From Nocardioides scoriae (GTDB taxonomy: Bacteria; Actinomycetota; Actinomycetes; Propionibacteriales; Nocardioidaceae): DNA of 64,000 nucleotides. Position numbers and translations under genes: made by a program. The notes under the pieces are model-generated. The model searched no databases. It had not been told where the DNA came from and saw only the letters and a list, made by a program, of their open reading frames with translations. Below are positions 1 to 9,087 of this stretch, in pieces. The stretch is from contig NZ_LT629757.1 of the NCBI RefSeq assembly GCF_900104965.1, positions 2,356,001 through 2,420,000 of the forward strand, given 5' to 3'. Numbering within the stretch: position 1 is the stretch's first letter; each line of letters begins with the position of its first letter.

Positions 1-1781
1 CCTTCGGCAACGACCTCCAGACGCTGCCCAACTTCCCGGCCGAGATCCGCGCTCCCCAGGGGACGCTGCCGGGCGTGTCGTCGTTCCAGGTGCACTTCGC
101 CGACCACGACATCCTCACGCCGGGCGACTCCCCCGACGTGCTGGTGGCGATGAACCCCGCGGCGCTCAAGGCCAACCTCCCGGACATGAAGGCCGGCACG
201 ACGATCATCGTCGACAGCCACGACTTCACCGGCCGCAACCTCACCAAGGCGGGGTACGCCGAGAACCCCATCGAGGGCGACTCGCTGAGCGACTACACCC
301 TCAACGTGCTCGACCTGACGGGCATGACCGTCGAGGCGGTCAAGGAGTTCGGCCTGTCCCGCAAGGACGCCAGCCGTGCGAAGAACATGTTCGCCCTGGG
401 CCTGCTCTCGTGGATGTACGGCCGCCCGACCGAGACCACCGTCTCCTTCCTGGAGCGGCGCTTCGCCAAGGTGCCCGCGATCCGCGACGCCAACGTGACG
501 GCCTTCAAGGCGGGCTACTTCTTCGGCGAGACGACCGAGTCGTTCGCCGTCCAGTACGAGGTCAAGCCGGCCCCGATGAGCGCCGGCACCTACCGCAACA
601 TCACCGGCAACCTGGCGCTCGCCTACGGCCTGGTCGCCGGCGGCGTCGCCTCGGGGCTGCCGGTCTTCCTCGGCACCTACCCGATCACCCCGGCCTCCGA
701 CATCCTCCACGAGCTGAGCAAGCACAAGCGGTTCGGCGTGACGACCTTCCAGGCCGAGGACGAGATCGCCGGCATCGGCGCGGCCCTCGGGGCGTCGTTC
801 GCCGGCTCGCTGGGCGTCACCAGCACCTCGGGCCCCGGCATCGCGCTCAAGTCGGAGACCATCGGCCTCGCGGTGATGACCGAGCTGCCGCTGGTGATCG
901 TCGACGTGCAGCGCGGCGGCCCCTCGACCGGCCTGCCCACCAAGACCGAGCAGGCCGACCTGCTGCAGGCGATGTTCGGCCGCAACGGCGAGTCGCCCGT
1001 GCCGATCGTGGCGCCCCAGTCCCCCGGCGACTGCTTCACCGCCGCCGTCGAGGCGGTGCGGATCGCGGTCACCTACCGCACGCCGGTGATGCTGCTCTCC
1101 GACGGCATGCTCGCCAACGGCTCCGAGCCGTGGCGCATCCCCGAGGTCGACGACCTGCCCGTGATCGACCCGGCGTTCGCGACCGCGCACAACCACGAGG
1201 TCACCGGCAAGGACGGCGAGACCACCACCGACTTCTGGCCCTACCTGCGCGACGAGGAGACCCTGGCCCGGCCGTGGGCCGTCCCCGGCACCGCCGGTCT
1301 CGAGCACCGCATCGGCGGTCTGGAGAAGGGCGACGGCCACGGCAACATCGCCTACGACCCGGCCAACCACGACTACATGGTCCGGATCCGCCAGGCCAAG
1401 GTCGACCGCATCGCCGAGTCGCTCCCGCCGCTGGAGGTCGACGACCCGTCTGGGCGGGCCAAGGTGCTGGTGCTCGGCTGGGGCTCGACGTACGGCCCGA
1501 TCGGCGCGGCGTGCCGCCGGGTCCGCAAGGCCGGCCACGACGTCGCGCAGGTCCACCTGCGCCACCTCAACCCCTTCCCCAAGGACCTGGGCGAGATCGT
1601 CCAGGGCTACGACAAGGTGCTGATCCCCGAGATGAACCTCGGGCAGCTCTCCCTGCTGGTCCGCGCGAAGTACCTCGTCGACGCGGTCGGCTACAACCAG
1701 GTGCGCGGCCTGCCGCTCAAGGCCGCCGAGCTCGCCGACGCGATCACCGACCTCGTCGAGACGACCAAGGAGACCCGATGA
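1..1781 (+). CDS. korA: 2-oxoglutarate:ferredoxin oxidoreductase, alpha subunit (5' end cut off by window)
   Basis: This is the larger subunit of a two-subunit 2-oxoacid:ferredoxin oxidoreductase, which decarboxylates 2-oxoglutarate to succinyl-CoA and reduces ferredoxin. The frame is open from base 3 with no start, so the gamma-domain end lies outside the window. The visible part has the gamma-domain remainder, then the pyrimidine-binding domain (from about codon 190, with the TYPITPAS and QAEDEIAG motifs typical of these enzymes) and a C-terminal domain ending in PEMNLGQL. Its stop overlaps the start of korB by four bases (ATGA), so the two are translationally coupled. Actinobacteria use KorAB as an oxygen-tolerant route through the TCA cycle. 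A pyruvate- or branched-chain-type substrate cannot be excluded from sequence alone. Confidence 0.93.
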   Translation, partial: FGNDLQTLPNFPAEIRAPQGTLPGVSSFQVHFADHDILTPGDSPDVLVAMNPAALKANLPDMKAGTTIIVDSHDFTGRNLTKAGYAENPIEGDSLSDYTLNVLDLTGMTVEAVKEFGLSRKDASRAKNMFALGLLSWMYGRPTETTVSFLERRFAKVPAIRDANVTAFKAGYFFGETTESFAVQYEVKPAPMSAGTYRNITGNLALAYGLVAGGVASGLPVFLGTYPITPASDILHELSKHKRFGVTTFQAEDEIAGIGAALGASFAGSLGVTSTSGPGIALKSETIGLAVMTELPLVIVDVQRGGPSTGLPTKTEQADLLQAMFGRNGESPVPIVAPQSPGDCFTAAVEAVRIAVTYRTPVMLLSDGMLANGSEPWRIPEVDDLPVIDPAFATAHNHEVTGKDGETTTDFWPYLRDEETLARPWAVPGTAGLEHRIGGLEKGDGHGNIAYDPANHDYMVRIRQAKVDRIAESLPPLEVDDPSGRAKVLVLGWGSTYGPIGAACRRVRKAGHDVAQVHLRHLNPFPKDLGEIVQGYDKVLIPEMNLGQLSLLVRAKYLVDAVGYNQVRGLPLKAAELADAITDLVETTKETR

Positions 1782-2845
1782 CCACCGCAGAGCTCCCCTT
1801 CCCCGGTCTGCAGGGCGTCCCCACCACGGACGACAAGCTGACCGGCAAGGACTACACCTCCGACCAGGAGGTGCGCTGGTGCCCCGGGTGCGGCGACTAC
1901 GCCGTGCTCAAGGCCGTGCAGTCGTTCCTGCCCGACCTCGGGCTGCGCAAGGAGAACATCGTCTTCGTCTCGGGCATCGGCTGCTCGTCGCGGTTCCCCT
2001 ACTACCTCGACACCTACGGGATGCACTCCATCCACGGCCGCGCGCCGGCGATCGCCAGCGGCATCGCCACCCAGCGCGAGGACCTCTCGGTGTGGGTGGT
2101 CACCGGTGACGGCGACGCGCTCTCGATCGGCGGCAACCACCTGATCCACACCATGCGCCGCAACGTGAACCTCAAGATCCTGCTGTTCAACAACCGGATC
2201 TACGGCCTCACCAAGGGGCAGTACTCCCCCACCTCCGAGCCCGGCAAGGTCACCAAGTCGACCCCCGCCGGCTCCGTGGACCACCCGTTCAACCCGGTCT
2301 CGCTGGCCCTGGGCGCCGAGGCGACCTTCGTGGCCCGCACCATCGACTCCGACCGCAAGCACCTCACCTCGGTGCTCAGCGCGGCGGCGGCCCACCGGGG
2401 CACCGCGCTGGTGGAGATCTACCAGAACTGCCCGATCTTCAACGACGGCGCCTTCGACGCCATCAAGAACCCCGACACCAAGGCCGACGCGATCATCCCG
2501 CTGGTCCAGGGCGAGCCGATCCGCTTCGGCACCGGCGGGTCCAAGGGCCTGGTGCGGGCGGCCACCGGCGGCGTCGAGGTCGTGGAGACCGCCGACGTCG
2601 ACGCGGCCGACCTGATCGTCCACGACGCGCACCTCGACGACCCCACGACCGCCTTCGCGATCTCGCGGCTCACCGACGCCGGTGTGCTTCACCAGTCGCC
2701 GATCGGCGTGTTCCGGCAGGTCGAGCGGGCGACGTACGACGACCAGGCGCGCGCCCAGATCCGCACCGCGGCGTCCGCGCAGACCGACCAGAAGGCCGCG
2801 CTGGCCTCGCTCATCAGCGGCAGCGACACCTGGACGGTCGTCTGA
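1778..2845 (+). CDS. korB: 2-oxoglutarate:ferredoxin oxidoreductase, beta subunit
   Basis: This 355-residue protein is the thiamine-diphosphate and [4Fe-4S] subunit of the 2-oxoacid:ferredoxin oxidoreductase. Near the N-terminus WCPGCGDY gives two cluster cysteines, and GIGCSS supplies another. The ThDP/Mg2+ motif starts at GDGDALSIGG and ends at NN about 30 residues later. The length is normal for KorB, and a full C-terminal extension follows. The ATG overlaps the korA stop, which fixes the start. A strong hairpin follows the stop, so korAB probably ends as one transcript. KorB pairs with KorA in the cytoplasm and passes electrons to ferredoxin. Confidence 0.95.
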   Translation: MTTAELPFPGLQGVPTTDDKLTGKDYTSDQEVRWCPGCGDYAVLKAVQSFLPDLGLRKENIVFVSGIGCSSRFPYYLDTYGMHSIHGRAPAIASGIATQREDLSVWVVTGDGDALSIGGNHLIHTMRRNVNLKILLFNNRIYGLTKGQYSPTSEPGKVTKSTPAGSVDHPFNPVSLALGAEATFVARTIDSDRKHLTSVLSAAAAHRGTALVEIYQNCPIFNDGAFDAIKNPDTKADAIIPLVQGEPIRFGTGGSKGLVRAATGGVEVVETADVDAADLIVHDAHLDDPTTAFAISRLTDAGVLHQSPIGVFRQVERATYDDQARAQIRTAASAQTDQKAALASLISGSDTWTVV

Positions 2846-2874
2846 GCGTCCAGCGCTCGCACCCCGCACGACGC

Positions 2875-2908
2875 ACCGCGCCGGCCCCCTCGTGGGGACC
2901 GGCGCGGT
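2875..2908. terminator. Bidirectional hairpin between korB and the convergent aldehyde dehydrogenase gene
   Basis: A 15-bp stem with one mismatch (arm ACCGCGCCGGCCCCC) closes a four-base loop. It sits 30 bases after korB and 37 bases before the end of the convergent gene. There is no U-tract, which is usual for actinobacterial terminators. Confidence 0.7.
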
Positions 2909-2944
2909 GGTGTGCCGGGGTCTGCCCGGCGCGGTGACCCCGGG

Positions 2945-4324
2945 TCAGCTGGGCGAGGAGACCCGCACCAGCTTCTTGTTGGCGAACTCCTCCATGCCCC
3001 AGGGGCCGAGCTCGCGGCCGAAGCCGGAGCGCTTGACGCCACCGAAGGGCAGGCCCGGCATGGTGGTGCCGTGCTCGTTGACGAAGGCCATGCCGACCTC
3101 GAGCCGGTCGGCGGTCTGCTGGGCCAGCTCGGTGTCGCTGCTCCAGACCGAGCCGCTGAGCCCGAAGGACGAGGAGTTGGTCAGCTCGACCGCCTCGTCG
3201 ACGGAACCGACCTTGTAGACGACGCCGACGGGGCCGAACAGCTCCTCGCCGAACGCGTCCATCTCGGGCGTCACGCCGGCCAGCAGCGTGGGCTCGAAGA
3301 AGGCGCCGGGGCCCTCGACCTTGCTGCCGCCGACGAGCACGGTCGCGCCCTGCTCGACGGCCTTGTCGACCTGGGCCGCCAGGGTGTCGGCCGCCTGCTG
3401 CGAGGACAGCGGGCCGATGGCGGTCTTCGGGTCGAGCGGGTCGCCGGGGCTCATCGCGGCGAAGGAGGCGGTGAGCTTCTCCACGAACTGGTCGTAGAGC
3501 GGCTCGGCGACCACGAAGCGCTTCGCGGCGTTGCAGGCCTGGCCGGTGTTGGACATCCGGCCACGGGTCGCGGACTTCACGGTCGCGTCGAGGTCCTCGG
3601 AGTCGAGCACGATGAAGGCGTCGGAGCCGCCGAGCTCGAGCACGACCTTCTTCAGGTTGCGGCCCGCCACCTCGGCGACCGCGGCACCGGCGCGCTCGCT
3701 GCCGGTGAGGGACACCGCCTGGATGCGCGGGTCGGCGATCATCTCGGCGATCTGGTCGTTGGTGGCGAAGACGTTGACGTAGGCGTCGCGGGTCAGGCCG
3801 GACGCGGCGAAGATCTCCTCCATCACCAGCGCCGACTGGGGGCAGCTGGGCGCGTGCTTGAGCACGATGGTGTTGCCCAGCATCAGGTTGGGGGCGGCGA
3901 ACCGCGCCACCTGGTAGTAGGGGAAGTTCCACGGCATGATCCCCAGCAGCGGCCCGATCGGCAGCGTGCGGACCAGCGACTTCTCGGCACCCGGGACGTC
4001 GAGCTCGACGTCCTCGAGCAGGCCGGGGCCGTGGTCGGCGTACCACTGGTAGATGGCGGCGGAGAGCTGGACCTCGCCGACGGCCTGGCGCACGGGCTTG
4101 CCCATCTCGAGGGCGATCAGCTCGGCGAGCTCCTGCTCGCGCTCGCCGTAGGCCTTCGCGACGGCGGTGAGCACCTCCGCGCGCTGCGCGGGGCTCGTGG
4201 TGCGCCAGGTGGAGTAGGCGGTGGTGGAGCGGGCGAGGGCGTCCTCGACCCCGGCGGCGTCGAGCTCGGGGAACTCCTTGACGGTCTCCCCGGTGGCGGG
4301 GTTGACGGTGGCGTAGGCAGACAT
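2945..4324 (-). CDS. NAD(P)-dependent aldehyde dehydrogenase, succinate-semialdehyde dehydrogenase-like
   Basis: This 459-residue enzyme belongs to the aldehyde dehydrogenase superfamily, closest in feel to the GabD/YneI-type succinate-semialdehyde dehydrogenases. The conserved motifs are present: MPWNFPYYQ in the cofactor domain, ELGGSD with the general base Glu230, and GQACNAAKR with catalytic Cys264, at the standard 34-residue spacing. The C-terminal GGVKRSGFGRELG motif is also intact. The ATG start gives the usual N-terminus (ATVNPATGE). It stands alone and convergent to korAB. Placing succinate production next to 2-oxoglutarate oxidoreductase would suit a TCA bypass, but that is inference; the aldehyde substrate is not determined by sequence. 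Confidence 0.88.
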   Translation of the reverse strand: MSAYATVNPATGETVKEFPELDAAGVEDALARSTTAYSTWRTTSPAQRAEVLTAVAKAYGEREQELAELIALEMGKPVRQAVGEVQLSAAIYQWYADHGPGLLEDVELDVPGAEKSLVRTLPIGPLLGIMPWNFPYYQVARFAAPNLMLGNTIVLKHAPSCPQSALVMEEIFAASGLTRDAYVNVFATNDQIAEMIADPRIQAVSLTGSERAGAAVAEVAGRNLKKVVLELGGSDAFIVLDSEDLDATVKSATRGRMSNTGQACNAAKRFVVAEPLYDQFVEKLTASFAAMSPGDPLDPKTAIGPLSSQQAADTLAAQVDKAVEQGATVLVGGSKVEGPGAFFEPTLLAGVTPEMDAFGEELFGPVGVVYKVGSVDEAVELTNSSSFGLSGSVWSSDTELAQQTADRLEVGMAFVNEHGTTMPGLPFGGVKRSGFGRELGPWGMEEFANKKLVRVSSPS

Positions 4325-4383
4325 GCTCCATGTGTACCCGCACCGGGGTGGCTCGACCAGCCTCGGACGGGCCGGTCGGTGGT

Positions 4384-4845
4384 TCAGGCCGTGTGCTCCG
4401 CCACGGCCTTGAGCCGGGCCAGGCCCTTCTCGAAGTCCTTGCCGATGAGCTTGTCCATCGGCACCACCTTGCCGAGCACCCCCATCAGCCCGGACTGCTC
4501 GCCGGTCATCCGCCAGGTGACCTCGGTCGCCGACCCGCGCGGCGCGAGCACGAAGCTGCTGCGGCTCTGCGAGCGGAACGGCTTGAGGAACTCCACGTCG
4601 AGGTCGACCTGCTCGGCGCGGTCCTCGACGACCTCCATCGAGCCGCTGCCCGCCTTACGGTTGCCCGACCAGGCGTAGCGCGCGCCGACGCCCGCGTCGG
4701 GACCGGTGTAGGTGCGCTCCAGGTCGGGGTCGAGGCCCTCCCACGGGGACCACAGCGTCCACTGGCGGAGGTCCGCGACCAGGCCGTGGAGCCGGTCGGC
4801 CGGTGCCTCGACGACGGTGCTGCGCTCGACGGTGTAGGTGCCCAT
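4384..4845 (-). CDS. SRPBCC-family (START-like) hydrophobic-ligand-binding protein
   Basis: This is a 153-residue single-domain protein of the SRPBCC/polyketide-cyclase-like fold. It has the typical opening strand (a V-E-R-S-T-V-V-E-A-P pattern), a W-x-x-W-S-P-W-E-G segment after the first helices, and a long C-terminal helix (KGLARLKAVAEHTA). Such proteins bind lipids or other hydrophobic ligands in the cytoplasm, but the family is too broad to name a ligand. It lies upstream of the aldehyde dehydrogenase on the same strand with a 59-base gap and may share its transcript. No enzyme motif is visible. Confidence 0.8.
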   Translation of the reverse strand: MGTYTVERSTVVEAPADRLHGLVADLRQWTLWSPWEGLDPDLERTYTGPDAGVGARYAWSGNRKAGSGSMEVVEDRAEQVDLDVEFLKPFRSQSRSSFVLAPRGSATEVTWRMTGEQSGLMGVLGKVVPMDKLIGKDFEKGLARLKAVAEHTA

Positions 4846-4913
4846 GCCGGCAGGCTAGACCTCGCGCGGCCCCCGTGGCGCTGTCAGGAGCGTCCGCGGC
4901 GTACGGTGATGAC

Positions 4914-5834
4914 GTGAGCGACCCCACCACCGAGCAGCGACGGGGCCTGCTGCTCGGCGCCGCGGCGTACGCCATGTGGGGGCTGTTCCCGCTGTACTGG
5001 CCGCTGCTGCAGCCCGCCGGCGCCGTGGAGATCCTGGCCCACCGGGTCTGCTGGTCGCTGCTGACGATGGTGGCGCTCACGCTGCTGCTGCGCCGCACGC
5101 CCCAGCTGCGGACGCTGGTGCGCGACCGACGGGTCGTGCTGCTGCTGACCGCGGCCGCGGTGGTGATCGCCTTCAACTGGGGCGGCTTCATCTACGGCGT
5201 CAACGCCGGCCGCGTCGTCGAGGTCTCGCTGGGCTACTTCGTCAACCCGCTGGTGACCGTCATCCTCGGCGTCGTGGTGCTGGGCGAGCGGCTGCGGCCG
5301 GCCCAGTGGGGCGCGGTCGCACTGGCGACGCTGGCCGTGGTGGTGCTGGCCGTCGACTACGGCCACCCGCCGTGGGTGGCCTTCCTGCTGGCCGGGTCGT
5401 TCGGCACCTACGGCCTGATGAAGAAGCAGGCCGACGTGGGCGCCGTCGAGAGCCTGACCTTCGAGACGGTGGTGCTGCTGCCGCTCGCGCTCGGCTACCT
5501 GGTCTGGCTGCAGGCGACCGGCGACGGCGGCTTCGCCAGCCACGGCGTCTCGCACGCCGTCCTGCTGGTGACGACCGGCCTGGTCACCGCCGTGCCGCTG
5601 ATCTGCTTCGGCGCGGCCGCCACCCGGGTCTCCATGACCGCGATCGGGCTGCTGCAGTACCTCGCGCCCACGCTGCAGTTCGTGCTCGGCCTGGTGGTCT
5701 TCGGCGAGGACATGAGCCCGGTCAAGTGGATCGGGTTCGTGATGGTCTGGGCGGCCCTGGCCGTCTTCACCGTCGAGGCGCTCGAGCACCACCGGCGCCA
5801 CCTGCGCGACGCCGCCGAGGCCGTCGCGATCTGA
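4914..5834 (+). CDS. rarD: RarD-type EamA-family transporter
   Basis: This 306-residue inner-membrane protein has about ten predicted transmembrane helices arranged as two EamA repeats. It matches RarD, shown by the N-terminal MWGLFPLYWPLL, the central FNWGGFIYGVNAGRVVE and the SLGYFVNPLV segment. The GTG at 4914 (VSDPTTEQRRG) is chosen because the reading frame upstream is arginine-rich and not membrane-like, and it runs back into the divergent SRPBCC gene. RarD proteins are linked to export or chloramphenicol sensitivity in other bacteria; the substrate is unknown. It is divergently arranged from the SRPBCC gene, with starts 68 bases apart. Confidence 0.88.
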   Translation: MSDPTTEQRRGLLLGAAAYAMWGLFPLYWPLLQPAGAVEILAHRVCWSLLTMVALTLLLRRTPQLRTLVRDRRVVLLLTAAAVVIAFNWGGFIYGVNAGRVVEVSLGYFVNPLVTVILGVVVLGERLRPAQWGAVALATLAVVVLAVDYGHPPWVAFLLAGSFGTYGLMKKQADVGAVESLTFETVVLLPLALGYLVWLQATGDGGFASHGVSHAVLLVTTGLVTAVPLICFGAAATRVSMTAIGLLQYLAPTLQFVLGLVVFGEDMSPVKWIGFVMVWAALAVFTVEALEHHRRHLRDAAEAVAI

Positions 5835-5901
5835 GGTCGCCGGCGCGGAACCGACCGGGCGCGGGTTGCGTCCCACCGGCACACCCCACGAGGAGGCGAC
5901 G

Positions 5902-6551
5902 GTGCAGCTGCGCACGACGACGGTGACCACCGGGGTCGTGGCGTGCCTGCTGGGCCTCCTCGCGTGCGGCGGGCCGCCGGCGACCGAGACGCCGAGCGGC
6001 CCGCCCGGGGCGTACGTCGGGACCGGGGTCCTCGAGGCGCAGGCCAACGAGGACAACCGCTTCTCCGACGCCGACCTGCGCTCGGTGGTGACGATCGCCG
6101 ACGCGGTCGTGGTCGTCGAGGTGGAGGACCAGAGCGCCGAGGTGGTGGAGCAGTCCGACGAGGACGGTGGCGACTGGCACTACTGGGAGACGAGGCTGCG
6201 CGTGCGCGACGTGGTGTGGCGCCGGCCCGGCTCGCCCGCACCCCCGTCCCGCGTGGCGGTCCAGGACCCGTGGCAGCGGCCCCTGTCGGGCTACCTCGTG
6301 GTGCCGCTGGTGCGCGACCGGGAGTGGTTCCCCCTGACGATGACCAGCTTCCTGTCCGTCGAGGACGAGCGACCGTCCCCGGTGGCCGACCCCGGTCCGG
6401 ACGGCGCGTGGACCCGCGCCCAGGCGGGCCGCTCCCTGACGAGCTGGGCCGGGTGCTGCGGCGCACGCCCCCGTGGCCGGGCGGCGACCCCGGTGACACG
6501 CTGCGCGAGCGCGAGGACGCGACGGGCCGGGGGCTGTCCGGCGCTCCCTGA
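5902..6551 (+). CDS. Putative secreted lipoprotein, apparently frameshifted near 6438
   Basis: The GTG at 5902 follows an AGGAGG ribosome site and opens with a lipoprotein signal (hydrophobic run ending LLGLLACGG, Cys at about residue 22). The mature part resembles actinobacterial proteins of unknown function. Up to about 6437 the sequence reads well in the starting frame. After that the same frame becomes Cys/Arg/Ser-rich and runs on to 6693, while the neighbouring frame continues sensibly (DELGRVLRRTPPWPGGD) to a TGA at 6549-6551. One missing base near GCTCCCTGAC would join them. The longer frame would also run over the PHO box of phoX, which supports the shorter end. Either a sequencing error or a real mutation is possible. 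Confidence 0.6.
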
Positions 6552-6627
6552 CCGGCCGCGACGGGCGGCGCCGCGCCGGCCCCGGAGGCCGTCCCGTGCC
6601 CGCTCCGAGACCTCGGCGTCCTCGAGC

Positions 6628-6649
6628 GTTCACCTGGGAGTCACCGGGA
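6628..6649 (+). promoter_or_regulatory. PHO box (PhoP-binding direct repeats) upstream of phoX
   Basis: Two adjacent 11-base units, GTTCACCTGGG and AGTCACCGGGA, match the actinobacterial PhoP direct-repeat unit, roughly G(G/T)TCAYYYR(G/C)G. The first fits at every position and the second differs at the first base and the last. They lie 57 bases before the phoX ATG, as expected for phosphate-starvation control by PhoR-PhoP. Confidence 0.72.
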
Positions 6650-6705
6650 GTCCCGCTGCGCTCGGTTGGGTGGCCCTGTCCACCTCAGCCTGACTCGGAG
6701 ACCCG

Positions 6706-8757
6706 ATGACCCAGCGCACGCTCCTCCCGCTCTTCACCGAGGGCCCCCACGGCTCGCGCAGCGCGGCCACCTGCCACTACCGCTGTGCCGACGCCTGCTT
6801 CAAGCCGATGCCGAACACCACCGACAACCCGGAGTTCCACGAGGTCGCCGCTCGTGCGCTGGCCCGTCGCTCCGTCCTCAAGGCCGGCGCCGCCGGCCTC
6901 GGCGCCCTGGCCGTCGCCGGCGTCAACGCCGCCCCCGCTGCCGCCGCGTCCGCGCCGGCCGCGGCCCCCGCCGCCGCCCGCCGCGGTGGCGGTGTCGGCA
7001 CCGCCGCCTTCACCCCCGTCAAGCCCAACCGCAGCGACCGCGTCGTGGTGCCCCGGGGCTACCGCTCCGACGTCGTCGTCAAGTGGGGCGACCGGCTGTT
7101 CAAGAACTCCCCCGAGTTCGACGTCGACAGCCAGACGCCCCAGTCGGCCGCGCTGCAGTTCGGCTACAACAACGACTACGTCGGCGTGCTGCCCACCGGC
7201 CGCAACCGTGCGCAGCTGGTGACCAACCACGAGTACACCGACGAGAACCTGATGTTCCCGACCGGGCGCTACGACTCGGCCACCATCAAGAAGATCGCCA
7301 TCCAGTCCCACGGCATGTCCGTGGTCGACATCCGCCGCGGCCGCCGGCTGGGCTCCTGGGAGCAGGTCCCCGTGCGCTCGGCCCGCGGCAACCGCCGCAT
7401 CACCGGCACCACCGTCTTCACCGTCGCCGGCCCCGCCGCCGGCGAGAAGCGGCTGCGGACCGCCGCCGACCCGACCGGGCGCAAGGTGCGCGGCACCTTC
7501 GGCAACTGCGCCGGCGGCACCACACCCTGGGGCACGGTGCTCTCGGGCGAGGAGAACTTCAACGGCTACTTCGACAAGTCCGGCGAGCTCGACGCGCGCT
7601 ACACCGCGTCGTACGCCCGCTACGGCCTGACCGGCTCGGGCAGCCGCGGCTGGAGCGAGGTCGACCCGCGCTTCGACCTCAGCACCGAGCCGCACGAGCC
7701 CTTCCGGTTCGGCTGGATCGTCGAGGTCGACCCCTCCGACCCGTCGTCCTCGCCGCGCAAGCAGACGATGCTCGGCCGCTTCAAGCACGAGGGCGCCAAC
7801 GTCGCGATCTCCCGCGGCGGCCGCGCCGTGGCGTACATGGGCGACGACGAGCGGGGCGACTACATCTACAAGTTCGTCTCCGCCCGGCGCTTCGACCCCC
7901 GGAAGGGCCGCGCCGCCCGCCGCCGCAACCTGCAGCTGCTCACCGAGGGCACCCTCTACGTCGCCAAGTTCACCGGCGACGGCACCGGCGACGGCGTCTA
8001 CGACGGCACCGGCCAGTGGATCCCGCTGACCTCGGACACGAAGTCGTTCGTGCCCGGCATGAGCGTCGCCGACGTCCTCATCGACACCCGCCTGGCCGCC
8101 GACAAGGTGGGCCCGACCAAGATGGACCGGCCCGAGGACATCGAGCCCAACCCCGTCAACGGCAAGGTCTACTGCGCGCTGACCAACAACAGCAACCGCG
8201 GCACGTCGTACCCCACGGACGAGGCGAACCCGCTCGCCCAGAGCCAGACCCGCGCCGAGCTCGGCGGCCCGCTGACCACCAGGTCGGGCAACCGCAACGG
8301 CTACGTCCTGGAGATCAGCCCCGGCAAGGGCGACCACGCCGCGACGACCTTCACCTGGGACCTGATGCTGGTCTGCGGCGACCCCGACGCCCCCGAGACC
8401 TACTTCGCGGGCTACCCCAAGCAGCAGGTCAGCCCCATCAGCTGCCCCGACAACGTCGCCTTCGACGCCGTCGGCAACCTGTGGATCTCCACCGACGGCA
8501 ACCAGCTCGGCTCCCACGACGGCCTCTTCCGGGTCCCCGTCTCGGGCGCCAAGCGCGGCCACGTCGAGCAGTTCCTCACCGTCCCGACCGGCGCCGAGAC
8601 CTGCGGCCCGCTCATCTCCGCCGACCAGCGCTCGGTGTTCATCGCCGTCCAGCACCCCGGCGAGACCGACGGCGCCACCTTCGAGAACCCCTCCTCCACC
8701 TGGCCCGGCACCGACGACTTCCCCCGCCCTGCGGTGGTGGTCAACTACCTGGGCTGA
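6706..8757 (+). CDS. phoX: PhoX-family alkaline phosphatase, Tat-exported
   Basis: This 683-residue protein belongs to the PhoX (DUF839) family of Ca2+/Fe3+-dependent secreted phosphatases, which release phosphate from organic esters. The N-terminus has the family's usual long lead-in (TCHYRCADACFKPMPNT) before the twin-arginine motif ARRSVLKAG at about residues 52-60 and an Ala-rich cleavage region. Conserved stretches follow: TNHEYTDENL, NCAGGTTPWGTVLSGEENFNGYF, FRFGWIVEVDP, and MDRPEDIEPNPVNGKVYCALTNN with the metal-ligand glutamate. The length is normal. The PHO box just upstream supports induction under phosphate limitation. It is monocistronic, followed by intergenic repeats. Confidence 0.95.
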   Translation: MTQRTLLPLFTEGPHGSRSAATCHYRCADACFKPMPNTTDNPEFHEVAARALARRSVLKAGAAGLGALAVAGVNAAPAAAASAPAAAPAAARRGGGVGTAAFTPVKPNRSDRVVVPRGYRSDVVVKWGDRLFKNSPEFDVDSQTPQSAALQFGYNNDYVGVLPTGRNRAQLVTNHEYTDENLMFPTGRYDSATIKKIAIQSHGMSVVDIRRGRRLGSWEQVPVRSARGNRRITGTTVFTVAGPAAGEKRLRTAADPTGRKVRGTFGNCAGGTTPWGTVLSGEENFNGYFDKSGELDARYTASYARYGLTGSGSRGWSEVDPRFDLSTEPHEPFRFGWIVEVDPSDPSSSPRKQTMLGRFKHEGANVAISRGGRAVAYMGDDERGDYIYKFVSARRFDPRKGRAARRRNLQLLTEGTLYVAKFTGDGTGDGVYDGTGQWIPLTSDTKSFVPGMSVADVLIDTRLAADKVGPTKMDRPEDIEPNPVNGKVYCALTNNSNRGTSYPTDEANPLAQSQTRAELGGPLTTRSGNRNGYVLEISPGKGDHAATTFTWDLMLVCGDPDAPETYFAGYPKQQVSPISCPDNVAFDAVGNLWISTDGNQLGSHDGLFRVPVSGAKRGHVEQFLTVPTGAETCGPLISADQRSVFIAVQHPGETDGATFENPSSTWPGTDDFPRPAVVVNYLG

Positions 8758-8764
8758 GGCGGCT

Positions 8765-8843
8765 GCGGTTTCCCAGGGGCCCTTGGGAAACCGCTGCTTC
8801 CCCGTCCCTGCGAACCCGGGGAAGCAGCAGTTCACCCCGGGCA
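8765..8843. repeat. Palindromic repeat element, copy 1 (palindrome plus hairpin)
   Basis: A 30-base near-perfect palindrome (8765-8794, half-site GCGGTTTCCCAGGGG) is followed at once by a hairpin (8793-8828, 12-bp perfect arms GCTGCTTCCCCG around a 12-base loop) and a short tail (AGTTCACCCCGGGCAG). A related copy lies in direct orientation at 8917 and one in inverted orientation at 10043-10120. It begins 8 bases after the phoX stop and could also end its transcript. Confidence 0.85.
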
Positions 8844-8916
8844 GTACGCCGCGCAGCCGGGTCCGCTCCTCGCGAGCGGGCCCGGCTGTTGGCGTCGTGG
8901 CCGCCCCGGTGATGGA

Positions 8917-8992
8917 CCGGTTTCCCAGGGGCCCTTGGGAAACCGCCGCTTCCCGGGCCCAGCAACGACAGGTGAGCGGCAGGTTCACCGGG
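8917..8992. repeat. Palindromic repeat element, copy 2 (hairpin part degenerate)
   Basis: The palindrome core (8919-8944) is identical to copy 1. The hairpin section after it has decayed (GCTTCCCGGGCCC), but the tail (GCAGGTTCACCGGGGGAG) can be aligned to copy 1. It is a direct repeat about 152 bases downstream. The 330-base gap 8758-9087 consists mainly of these two units; the 8844-8916 spacer shows nothing recognisable. Confidence 0.8.
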
Positions 8993-9087
8993 GGAGCACG
9001 CCCCGCTCCAGCCGCCGCCACGAGGGTTTTCCACAGGCGGATGCATCGAGGGTGGAGGGTCAGGCCCAGCTCGCGCAGGGTGTCGAC

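Noticed and set aside
4384-4845. Polyketide cyclase as part of a biosynthetic cluster
   Set aside because: The SRPBCC fold is very broad and no polyketide synthase or tailoring gene is near.
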